64,000 nucleotides of DNA from Nemertoderma westbladi (taxonomy: Eukaryota > Xenacoelomorpha > Nemertodermatida > Nemertodermatidae), in NCBI GenBank assembly GCA_032718475.1, contig JAUCBJ010000915.1:1-64000 (forward strand), in the 5' to 3' direction. The position numbers and the translations under genes were made by a program. Shown here piece after piece: positions 54,113 through 64,000 of this stretch (positions are counted from its first letter, which is position 1; each line of letters starts with the position of its first letter). The notes beneath the pieces are model-generated. The model was not told the origin of the DNA and did no database searches. It was given only the letters and a program-made list of their open reading frames with translations.

Positions 54113-54819
54113 AAAGAAAATGTCTTATACGAAGTAGAATCTAAAAATCTCAAATTTGTCTCTCTGGAGAAGCGCCATGCCCCTCTTGAAGCACCCCGTA
54201 AAATGAACTCAATCTAACATTGGTGTATTTTCCTAGGAAGGCCATTTAATATATTTGTTTTAGGTTTTAGGGCCATATCTCCGTATTTCTAATTCAGGGA
54301 ATATTCTAAGGAAATCTTGATATCACACTTCAATTGGGATTTTGGTGGATATTATTTATTATATAATACAATAACTGCTGTAAACAACGGTATGGGAGGT
54401 ATGAGGGGAGGGGTTAACTATAATATGCTGAGCCTGATATAATCTGAAATTTACAGGTACAGAGATTATAAATGTACGTTTTTGTATGGAAAATGTGCCT
54501 GAGCTAGTATTATGCACCTTAATTATTACTATAATGATTGCCAGGTATCACGTCAAAATGATTATAAAATATGAAATATCGAAGGTTTTAAATTTTGTGA
54601 AATTTAAAACTGCATATAAAAAACTTAAAATCTGCATAGGCCCTATGGATCAGTTTCTCCCCAATGATGCAGCGCAGGTTGTATTATAGTATTGATTTCA
54701 CAAGTTTCAGCTTAACATATCATAAATAACGAAACTGGAGGAGGATTTCACTTTACTATTATTACTTACTTTTAATATTAACTTATAAGGCAATGGGCAA
54801 ATGGCAAGGCAAGCAGTAG

Positions 54820-57800
54820 AAGCCACCTTTGCCTCACATCTCTGATTGTAATCCCAATTATCCTTCCCCCTGCCTTTTCCGTTTGACTCATGTCTGTCTG
54901 CCAGTCTATTTCTGCCAATAGACATCAATAAAATTAATTTATGAATTTAGGGCCATATTTTATATTTTGATATTATAAAGGGGCCACTGTTAATAAATTT
55001 AATATAATTAACTGTAGATTATGAACTCAATCTAACATGGGTGTATTTTCCTAGGAAGGCCATTTAATATATTTGTTTTAGGTTTTAGGGCCATTTCATA
55101 TCTCTGTATTTCTAATTCAGGGAATATTCTAAGGAAATCTTGATATTGCACTTCAATTGGGATTTTGGTGGATATTATTTATTATATAATACAATAACTG
55201 CTGTAAACAACGGTGAGAGGTATGAGGGGATGGGGGTAACTATAATATGCTGAGCCTGATATAATTTGAAATTTACAGGTACTATAGTACTGATTTCACA
55301 AGTTTCAGCTTAACATATCATAAATAATGAAACTGGAAAAGGATTTCACTTTACGACCATAATAATATAATGCCTTTTGTAAGCGGCTTACAAGCCACTT
55401 ACGAACCGATTATTACTTACTTTTAATATTAACTTATAAGGCGATGGGCAAATGGCAAGGCAAGCTGTAGAAGCCACCTTTGCCTCACATCTCTGATTGT
55501 AATCCCAATTATCCTTCCCCCTGCCTTTTCCGTTTGACTCATGTCTGTCTGCCAGTCTATTTCTGCCAATAGACATCAATAAAATTAATTTATGAATTTA
55601 GGGCCATATTTTATATTTTGATATTATAAAGGGGCCACTGTTAATAAATTTAATATAATTAACTGTAGATTATGAACTCAATCTAACATGGGTGTATTTT
55701 CCTGGGAAGGCCATTTAATATATTTGTTTTAGGTTTTAGGGCCATTTCATATCTCTGTATTTCTAATTCAGGGCATATTCTAAGGAAATCTTGATATCGC
55801 ACTTCACTTGGGATTTCACTTCATGATGGATGGGCACTTCAGTGGATGTAGACGTATATTTTTTATTATATGATACAATAACTGTTAACAACAGTGGGAC
55901 TGGGAAGTATGGGGGGGGGGGGGGGGAGTAACATCGTCCCCGTGTGTGTCTTTTTTGTGTCTCTTTTTACCTTCGATATTTCGTATTTTATAATCGTTTT
56001 GATGTGACACCTGGCAATGATTATATTAATAATTAAGGTGCATAATACTAGCTCAGGCACATTTTCCATACAAAAACATGCAGTTTTAATCTCTGTTAAG
56101 AAATTTCAGATTATAACAGACTCAGCATATTATTTGATGTTATCGACGCAGATTCCATTTTTGCCAAATCTAAGGCTGCCTGACTGGATTGTGAGATGGT
56201 TAGAGGGGTCTGGATCAAGCCTTTGCACGCCGGATAGAAATAATTATAGAACATAAGGGAACACACGAGAACACAGTTAGAACATAATTAGAATACACCC
56301 CGAACATGGGCTAACACATGCACGCATTGCACACATTAATGCACGCCTGTAATATTGTTCTTCCAATGTGACTAAACAAGTGTAGGATTCCTTATACAAG
56401 CAGCTACCTCATTTAGATTGATCTAGGATAAGTGACTTCACCTCTTCCGTTGATGCATCCATAGGTCTACGTTTCAATTGACGACAAAAATTATTAGAGT
56501 TATTCTTCAAGGATCTTATAATTCTTAATACATCTCCAGATACCTTTTTATCAATTAGAGACAATATTAGGGGTGAGTACAAAATAAAGAACCAAGGCCC
56601 AATTAAGTAACCTGCATAATCTTGTAAAATGTGTTAACTTTCGTTTATTGTTTTGGTTCTGCCAACACGCTTCTGTAACCTGCTCCTTTACTAACTTGCT
56701 CCTTTAAATGGCAATGGGACTTAAAGCGACTTTACCTCTTTGTTTTGTACACTCTAGGGTCTTTGGTCTTAATATTAAAACTATAATTATTGCTAGAAGC
56801 CACCTTTGCCTCACATCTCTGATTGTAATCCCAATTATCCTTCCCCCTGCCTTTTCCGTTTGACTCATGTCTGTCTGCCAGTCTATTTCTGCCAATAGAC
56901 ATCAATAAAATTAATTTATGAATTTAGGGCCATATTTTATATTTTGATATTATAAAGGGGCCACTGTTAATAAATTTAATATAATTAACTGTAGATTATG
57001 AACTCAATCTAACATGGGTGTATTTTCCTAGGAAGGCCATTTAATATATTTGTTTTAGGTTTTAGGGCCATTTCATATCTCTGTATTTCTAATTCAGGGA
57101 ATATTCTAAGGAAATCTTGATATTGCACTTCAATTGGGATTTTGGTGGATATTATTTATTATATAATACAATAACTGCTGTAAACAACGGTGAGAGGTAT
57201 GAGGGGATGGGGGTAACTATAATATGCTGAGCCTGATATAATTTGAAATTTACAGGTACTATAGTACTGATTTCACAAGTTTCAGCTTAACATATCATAA
57301 ATAATGAAACTGGAAAAGGATTTCACTTTACGACCATAATAATATAATGCCTTTTGTAAGCGGCTTACAAGCCACTTACGAACCGATTATTACTTACTTT
57401 TAATATTAACTTATAAGGCGATGGGCAAATGGCAAGGCAAGCAGTAGAAGCCACCTTTGCCTCACATCTCTGATTGTAATCCCAATTATCCTTCCCCCTG
57501 CCTTTTCCGTTTGACTCATGTCTGTCTGCCAGTCTATTTCTGCCAATAGACATCAATAAAATTAATTTATGAATTTAGGGCCATATTTTATATTTTGATA
57601 TTATAAAGGGGCCACTGTTAATAAATTTAATATAATTAACTGTAGATTATGAACTCAATCTAACATGGGTGTATTTTCCTGGGAAGGCCATTTAATATAT
57701 TTGTTTTAGGTTTTAGGGCCATTTCATATCTCTGTATTTCTAATTCAGGGCATATTCTAAGGAAATCTTGATATCGCACTTCACTTGGGATTTCACTTCA

Positions 57801-58776
57801 TGATGGATGGGCACTTCAGTGGATGTAGACGTATATTTTTTATTATATGATACAATAACTGTTAACAACAGTGGGACTGGGAAGTATGGGGGGGGGGGGG
57901 GGGGGGAGTAACATCGTCCCCGTGTGTGTCTTTTTTGTGTCTCTTTTTACCTTCGATATTTCGTATTTTATAATCGTTTTGATGTGACACCTGGCAATGA
58001 TTATATTAATAATTAAGGTGCATAATACTAGCTCAGGCACATTTTCCATACAAAAACATGCAGTTTTAATCTCTGTTAAGAAATTTCAGATTATAACAGA
58101 CTCAGCATATTATTTGATGTTATCGACGCAGATTCCATTTTTGCCAAATCTAAGGCTGCCTGACTGGATTGTGAGATGGTTAGAGGGGACTGGATCAAGC
58201 CTTTGCACGCCGGATAGAAATAATTATAGAACATAAGGGAACACACGAGAACACAGTTAGAACATAATTAGAATACACCCCGAACATGGGCTAACACATG
58301 CACGCATTGCACACATTAATGCACGCCTGTAATATTGTTCTTCCAATGTGACTAAACAAGTGTAGGATTCCTTATACAAGCAGCTACCTCATTTAGATTG
58401 ATCTAGGATAAGTGACTTCACCTCTTCCGTTGATGCATCAATAGGTCTACGTTTCAATTGACGACAAAAATTATTAGAGTTATTCTTCAAGGATCTTATA
58501 ATTCTTAATACATCTCCAGATACCTTTTTATCAATTAGAGACAATATTAGGGGTGAGTACAAAATAAAGAACCAAGGCCCAATTAAGTAACCTGCATAAT
58601 CTTGTAAAATGTGTTAACTTTCGTTTATTGTTTTGGTTCTGCCAACACGCTTCTGTAACCTGCTCCTTTACTAACTTGCTCCTTTAAATGGCAATGGGAC
58701 TTAAAGCGACTTTACCTCTTTGTTTTGTACACTCTAGGGTCTTTGGTCTTAATATTAAAACTATAATTATTGCTAG
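54820..58776. repeat. Recent 1.98-kb tandem duplication inside the array
   Basis: 54820-56796 (1977 bp) and 56797-58776 (1980 bp) are almost identical. The junction is TGCTAG|AAGCCACC at both 56796 and 58776, where unduplicated copies read TGCTAGCCCTAAAATT. The breakpoint has GTAGAA/CTAGAA microhomology. The 3-bp length difference equals the difference in the poly-G tract (16 against 19). A third, partial copy runs to 59262. Confidence 0.9.
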
Positions 58777-59262
58777 AAGCCACCTTTGCCTCACATCTCT
58801 GATTGTAATCCCAATTATCCTTCCCCCTGCCTTTTCCGTTTGACTCATGTCTGTCTGCCAGTCTATTTCTGCCAATAGACATCAATAAAATTAATTTATG
58901 AATTTAGGGCCATATTTTATATTTTGATATTATAAAGGGGCCACTGTTAATAAATTTAATATAATTAACTGTAGATTATGAACTCAATCTAACATGGGTG
59001 TATTTTCCTAGGAAGGCCATTTAATATATTTGTTTTAGGTTTTAGGGCCATTTCATATCTCTGTATTTCTAATTCAGGGCATATTCTAAGGAAATCTTGA
59101 TATCGCACTTCACTTGGGATTTCACTTCATGATGGATGGGCACTTCAGTGGATGTAGACGTATATTTTTTTATTATATAATACAATAGTTGTTGTTAACA
59201 ACGGTGGGACTGGGAAGTATGGGGGGGGGGGGGGGGGGAGAGTAACATCGTGCCCGTGTGTG

Positions 59263-59968
59263 TCTGAGTCTGTATTCACAGAAATACTCAATATTCAAAT
59301 CCCTTAACTTTTCCTAGAATTAACATACGTTTTTAATGACTAAATCTGAAACATTTTGAAATCTAAAACTATATTTGAAAGTTATTTTTTGTGGTACTAA
59401 TTATCGTCTGGTGTGTTTAAAAATGGCCAAACCAAATAATTAAAAAAATAGGCCACAAAATGGCACTCTGCTGTGGCCAAAAGTGCCTTTTTGTGCAAAT
59501 GGTATTCTGAACAAGTGTCAACATTTCTGAACAAATTTCAAATCATTCCAGCAAAAATCGGCGGAGAAATAGCCGATTTCATGACAAAATATAATTCTTA
59601 GTTAAAGGTGTTTAATATGTCGCTTCATTTCTAAATTTAATATGTAGTCTGCGAAAATAACAATATTACGATCCATCGGTATTGTCTTATTTATTTATAA
59701 TATCGATCTTACGATTTATATTTTCATTAACTTTTTTTATTTTCTGAATTTATTTACTATTTCTCACTGAAAGTGGACATGTTTATTGAATTTTAATAGC
59801 AGCAAAATGGCCTACTTTAGACCATGTACTTAAAAGGCCATTGAAAAGGATATGGCCCCTACAAAACAATGCCCCCTGTCCTAAAGGCCTGTTTACACGT
59901 GGCAACTTTTAGAGCAACTTTCTCGGCGACTAGCAATGTGTTTGGAGCAATTTAATTTAATCGCTGTT
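59263..59968. other. AT-rich unique sequence after the array
   Basis: No ORF or repeat of note. It marks the right edge of the tandem array, where similarity stops after CCCGTGTGTGTCT. Confidence 0.4.
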
Positions 59969-61490
59969 TAACCCTATTAAACCCGGGGGGGGGGGGGTCA
60001 ATATGACCCCCCCCCCGTGGTTTTTTTATTATAATTCTGAAACAAACGCAGTTGGGAATCTGAAATTTTATGACTTTTCCTAAAAATCTATTGTCTTCCT
60101 AGTAGTGAAAACCGTTTTCAAAAATATTGGGTACTTTTCGAGTTATAGCACCATTTTTTAACCCTACTTTTGGCACTTTTTTTGAGACGTTTTTTGAAAA
60201 TTACATTTCATTAAATATGAATTGTAACATCTCTATTTTTGATTTACACCGGTTTTTTGGTGTTAGAAATTGGATGGAATTCATATAAATTGATTTAGAA
60301 ATTTCAAACTTGTTTTTTTCGGTGGGTGCCAAATTTTGGTACCAGCACCAAATTTTGAAATAAGTCAATTTGGTAAATTGATTGTTTGAAAGTTGTTTTT
60401 TACGCAATTTGGGTTTTTTGGGATTCTGGATTCGATGAAATATATACGAGTTGCACCAAGCGTATCAAACTTGTATTTTTCGGTGCTGTGTGCAAATTTT
60501 GGTGCTAGCACGAAATTTTGAAAATCCATTCAATAGATAAAATTGCTTGTGACAATTTATTTCTTGCGTTTTAGAGGTTTATGGCCGTTCTGAATTCAAT
60601 GGAAAATATAATTATCTAACTAGACATCTCAAACTTGTATTTTTCGGAAGTGGGTGCAAAATGTGGTGCTACTGTAGCACCAAATTTTGAAAACCATCAA
60701 ATATATCAATTGATTGTGCCATCTTGTTTCTTGAGTTATACGGATTTGTCAGGGTTCTGAATTCAATGGAAACAGTAAAAATTTCATAAGAGTTTTCAAA
60801 CTTGTATTTTTCGCCGGTGGGTGAAAATTGTTGTGCCAGCACCAAATTTTGGAAAATTAGTAAATTGATAAGTAGATAGTATCATCTTGTTTCTTGCGTT
60901 ATACGGGTTTATGAGGGTCCTGAATCCGATGGAATCAATAAAAACAGCACTGGACATCGCAAACTTGTACTTTTTGGTGATTGGTACGAAATTTGGTGCT
61001 AGCACCAAAATTTGTCAAATTACGCCGAAAAATACAAGTAGCAATGATCTGGCATATTTGAAATGTATTCCATTAGAATCAGCGCCCTAGAAAACCTGAA
61101 ACTGTGAATTTATAGCATGATATAAGTGAATTAAAAATTTTGTGTTCTAACTGAAAAGTGCTGGTTACTTGTTTTTTCATTTTTTTCCTACGCAGAGAGG
61201 ACTAAACAGCCATTTATGGTAATGATATCATTTTTTAATATTTTCCAATGTATTTTGCGCCCCAGAAAACCTATATTGAAAAACAATTAAAAAGCCGAAA
61301 AATGTAAATTTGAAATTTTGTGAAAATTGTGCACTACTTGTAATTTTGGTGCTGCAATATTACCACCCCAGTAAATTCAGACGTTTTCGTTAATATTTGT
61401 AGATTTTAGAGGGAGGGGTCAATATGACCCCCCCCCCCCCCCCCCCCGGTATTTGTACAGCATTTTATAGCCCGGTACTAATAGGGTTTT
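59969..61490. mobile_element. TTAA/CCC-ended non-autonomous element with 163-bp repeats
   Basis: Left end reads TTAACCCTATTA then ACCCGGGGG...GGTCAATATGACCCCCC. Right end is the mirror image: GGGGTCAATATGACCCCCC, then CCGGTA and TAATAGGGTTTTAA. Both have the self-complementary GGGTCAATATGACCC core extended by long G and C tracts. TTAA at the tips and CCC termini suggest a piggyBac-like MITE; the right TTAA is displaced by two T. The interior holds five 163-bp repeats and no transposase. Confidence 0.6.
60220..61030. repeat. 163-bp tandem repeat, 5 diverged copies
   Basis: AAACTTGTATTTTTCGG-type landmarks at about 60306, 60466, 60630, 60796 and 60961. Each is followed by TGGTGCTAGCACCAAATTTTG, in which GGTGCTAGCACC is a 12-bp perfect palindrome. 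Copies are roughly 70-80 percent alike. ORFs here (for example 60796-61008, -) are accidental. Confidence 0.8.
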
Positions 61491-61989
61491 AAAAGACAAA
61501 ATGTAAAACATTCACATGAAATTAATTTTTTCTTGCCCTTATGTATTATATAAGGCTATATAATGTATTATTATTTATTATTGCTAGCTAGCTATATTTA
61601 TTTTCTTTTGAATTTGACCTTGACTTTGACTCGGTAGTGTAAACGCGGTCTTAAAGTTTTTGAAATTTTTCAATTAAATTATCATGATATCTAGTAAAAT
61701 TTATGGTAGCTAATAAATAATAAAAGCAATGATTAAAGTCATTTCAACAAGAAATTTTTTTTTAATTTTAAATTTTTATTGTTTCACTAGCTAATAAAAA
61801 GTATTAGCTAACACAAAATCAAAATTTCTAGCTACAATCGTACTGTCAAAATGTAAAATGTTCTAGAATAAAAACCTCATGATAAAAGCTATTTTTCAAA
61901 AGAAAAAATTTGACTTCTGGATTTCTCTCACAAAAAAACCGCTTTATGTAATACTGTTTAATTTAATTTGAATCTATTTATAAAAACCT

Positions 61990-62415
61990 TTAAAAAGGAT
62001 TGTCCCATGCAATACAATATTCCATTGGAGCCACTAAAATTCAAAATGACCTCTATTGGACACTGTTCATAAAGGGCCACCAAAAAATGAAATGGCTCTT
62101 ACAAGACATTGTCCATTAGAGCCACTTAAATATGAAATATATTTCATATATATTAGGCAATTTTCCCTTAAAGCCATTCAAATCTGAAATGGCCCATATT
62201 GGATAGTGTCGCTTGGAGCCACTCAACTATAATGTGGCCCGATATTAGCCAATTTTTATCAAACGCCTTTGAAAAGGCAATGGCCCATGCAAGACCATGT
62301 TCCATTTGAGCCAAAAGTTCGAAATGGCCTTAATTAGTCACTGTTCATAAAGGGCCACTAAAAAATATAATGGTTCTTACAAGACAATGTCCCCTTGGAG
62401 CCACCCAAATGACAA
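61990..62415. repeat. Diverged GGCCACT repeats related to the 90-bp family
   Basis: Motifs such as AAAGGGCCACCAAAAAATG, ATGGCTCTTACAAGACATTG and CATTGGAGCCACT recur with about 130-300-bp spacing. They share the CCATTT...GGCCACT...TTACAAACATTGTC layout of 44027-45055. Confidence 0.5.
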
Positions 62416-62515
62416 ATATTATTTAGATTATCTAAAAATAAAAAAAATAAAATGTTTATTACAATATATTTTGTTACATTATGTCAACATAACAGCGTTC
62501 TGGTGAATTACTCAT

Positions 62516-62544
62516 AACGCTGCAAAGTACTACTTTGCAGCGTT
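62516..62544. repeat. Perfect 14-bp hairpin (AACGCTGCAAAGTA)
   Basis: AACGCTGCAAAGTA, one base, then its exact reverse complement. Imperfect relatives occur at 63128-63154 and, as CAAAGGTCACTTTTCAGCGTT, at about 63038-63058. They may be the ends of a small foldback element of about 600 bp. Confidence 0.6.
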
Positions 62545-64000
62545 GCGGCCTATAGGACGGAACGTTGCAAACTAATCAATGACATGGAAACAACTTCAAT
62601 TACCGTATTCCAGAATGTATTATTTCCATTTATGTTAATGATTGCAGCTTTATTATCCAATTTGCAGTGACGGGACAAGCTACTGGATGTAAATAATTGT
62701 TTAACATGTACTGTAATCCATTATGGCGAAACGTCCAATAGAAGACACTAAATTAACCAAAGAAAGTGACGACAGTGTTCAGTAAAACTGTACGGACACA
62801 GACGGTGAATAAGTTTGCTTCAGTCGACTATAGTCAAGATGGGTTAATGATTTATCACATCCAAGCAGGAGATAACTTCCAATAAACTTTAATTAGATTT
62901 AAATGTATAATTAATACTGTGTACCAGTGTACCTGTTAATTAAAATGTATAAATGAGCAACCATAAAATCCTTTCTTCACAAACCGAACGCTGATAAGTT
63001 GACATAATGTAACAAAATTACATACATCATTGCTTGCAAAGGTCACTTTTCAGCGTTAAAGACCCTTGTTTATTGATGTAAACCTCCCTCGCTGCGCTCG
63101 CTCAGTACATAAATAAACTCGGGTCATAACGCTGCAAAGCGCTACTTTGCACACAATGATGTAAATAGTTATTAGATTTAATTAATACGGGATAAAATTC
63201 ACATTATATTTAATAGGCCTATAGATAATTGTTACATTAGGGTAAGAGGCAAAACGTCTACATTTATGTCTCCAATATATGAATTACTGGTGGGGGATGG
63301 AATTCGTAGGGGTCGTAAGATGTATTTAGGCTAGTCTATAAACTAATCCCCCACCAATGACAAAATGTTAATAATGAAGTGTATAGTACTCGAAATAGTG
63401 ATAAGTTATCCTTCCTAGAGGTACCGAACAGTCATACATTATTTCTTAAAAAAGCACAAATTTTAATCGCTTCTCAGTGAGAATTTATTAAAACCCTGTT
63501 GTTATTTACATTATTGTTATTTACAATTTAACAAACATATTTTGTTTGCACAAGTTTCGATCTTCAAACGGCTGAGACATCCAAATAGTGGCGCAAATTG
63601 ACCATTAGTGAAAAGGTATTGTTTATTGTTTTGGGTAGAAAACACCGCCACTAATGTTTGAAATTTAAATAAATTAATTTTTTAAATCATCTAAAAACAC
63701 ATATTTTGTGTTTTCGGTCACTTTGCGCCATTAACTCGAGAAATCACATCCGCTTTTTTGACTGTCGGTCATAAGTGATAATAATTATCTATTATATAAA
63801 GACTTAAAATCGTCTAAAAACTACATATTGTACAACTCATAATCAGAAATTACACAAAAGTGAATTGTATGCGTTATTGTAGATATATATATTTTTTAAA
63901 ATATCTGCAAAGGCATTTTTGGCTGTAGAATTAAATTGATAATAAATACTATTGTTTACCGCTAGGGGTGCAAGTTAAATTCATAAGAACTAAAGGCAAT

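Larger units (their letters stand above)
46030..59262. repeat. Higher-order tandem array, about 2.89-kb period
   Basis: The same AT-rich blocks recur in fixed order. Example: a block containing CTGTCTGCCAGTCTATTTCT at about 46120, 51130, 51785, 54895, 55550, 56870, 57525 and 58855; and a block containing TTCCATACAAAAACATGCAG at about 46630, 52300, 56065 and 58045. Spacing 46442 to 52106 is 5664; less the 2774-bp transposon insertion this is 2890. Spacing 52106 to 55866 is 3760; less the 875-bp LINE insertion this is 2885. Within each unit are monomers of about 655-815 bp, and about 200-bp pieces in inverted orientation (for example 50640-50840 against 52200-52380). No gene is encoded; repeated small ORFs are identical because the DNA is. 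Confidence 0.85.
61491..64000. other. Noncoding tail with small repeats and hairpins
   Basis: No gene supported. It contains the diverged 90-bp-family repeats (61990-62415), AACGCTGCAAAG hairpins (62500-63160), and an inverted pair around 63571-63605 and 63716-63738 (AGTGGCGCAAATTGACC against GGTCACTTTGCGCCATT). The GTTTATTGTTTTGG motif of the 68-bp repeat occurs at about 63620. The rest is AT-rich. Confidence 0.4.

Noticed and set aside
50947-58875. Repeated 60-80-codon ORFs (starting MMSIGRNRLADRH, MENVPELV and MIILIIKVH) in the 46-59-kb array
   Set aside because: They recur because the array DNA is nearly identical between copies. They overlap on both strands, lack recognisable motifs and end at arbitrary stops. 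Conservation beyond the DNA level cannot be shown.
60201-61090. Three small ORFs around 60.2-61.1 kb
   Set aside because: They lie inside the 163-bp tandem repeat on opposite strands and share no protein motif.

Overview
This is a eukaryotic, almost certainly metazoan, window. It shows no bacterial-style operons. The only clearly host-like gene is a FERM-domain protein of the FARP/FRMD7 type. Nearly everything else is transposable elements (BEL/Pao LTR retrotransposons, CR1/L2-like and other LINEs, piggyBac, several foldback/TIR elements) and tandem repeats. The palindromes ACCGGT and AGGCCT and long G/C homopolymers are conspicuous throughout. One element closely resembles the TU foldback transposons described from sea urchins, so a marine invertebrate, perhaps an echinoderm, is my best guess with low confidence.

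Layout. 1-60: edge of a BEL/Pao gag copy. 382-2136 (-): intronless 584-residue FERM + FERM-adjacent ORF. 2896-4392 (-): frameshifted piggyBac transposase with a TTAA-flanked end, inserted into the reading frame of a LINE relic (4393-5325, -). 7787-9644: a 1.86-kb foldback element whose ends and centre are arrays of a 17-bp unit (TTGGAACTAAGTTCG). 13815-18614 (+): an uninterrupted 1599-residue BEL/Pao Gag-protease ORF without RT or integrase. 18629-21403: a 2.8-kb element with about 190-bp inverted ends. 23.9-25.4 kb: inverted LINE-tail fragments and another inverted repeat. 25.8-34.1 kb (+): a second, more complete but frameshifted BEL/Pao element (Gag, protease, RT with YVDD, RNase H, integrase with DDE, C-terminal domain), followed by hairpin-bearing 72-bp repeats. 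35508-37765 (+): an unrecognised 578-residue ORF with a DEDD-exonuclease-like region, overlapped in the -1 frame by an ORF with CCHC knuckles. 37673-41531: two nested foldback elements; the inner one has an exact 8-bp target duplication.

44.0-45.1 kb holds a 90-bp tandem repeat and 45.4-46.0 kb a deleted copy of the 7.8-kb foldback element. From 46.0 to 59.3 kb there is a higher-order tandem array. After subtracting two insertions its period is about 2.89 kb, with a recent local 1.98-kb tandem duplication. One insertion (47415-50180) is an 8-bp-TSD DNA transposon with about 450-500-bp inverted ends carrying an anciently captured retrotransposon gag. The other (53254-54112) is a 5'-truncated LINE with a 16-bp TSD. 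Neighbouring array copies preserve the empty site for both. 59.3-64 kb contains a TTAA/CCC-ended non-autonomous element with 163-bp internal repeats and several small hairpin families.

The strongest leads are the tandem-repeat-ended foldback elements, the transposon that captured gag, the exonuclease-like ORF with zinc knuckles, and the array that records stepwise growth of a poly-G tract from interrupted (GGGAGGG) to 19 bases. All family assignments come from motif recognition by eye; no database search was possible.
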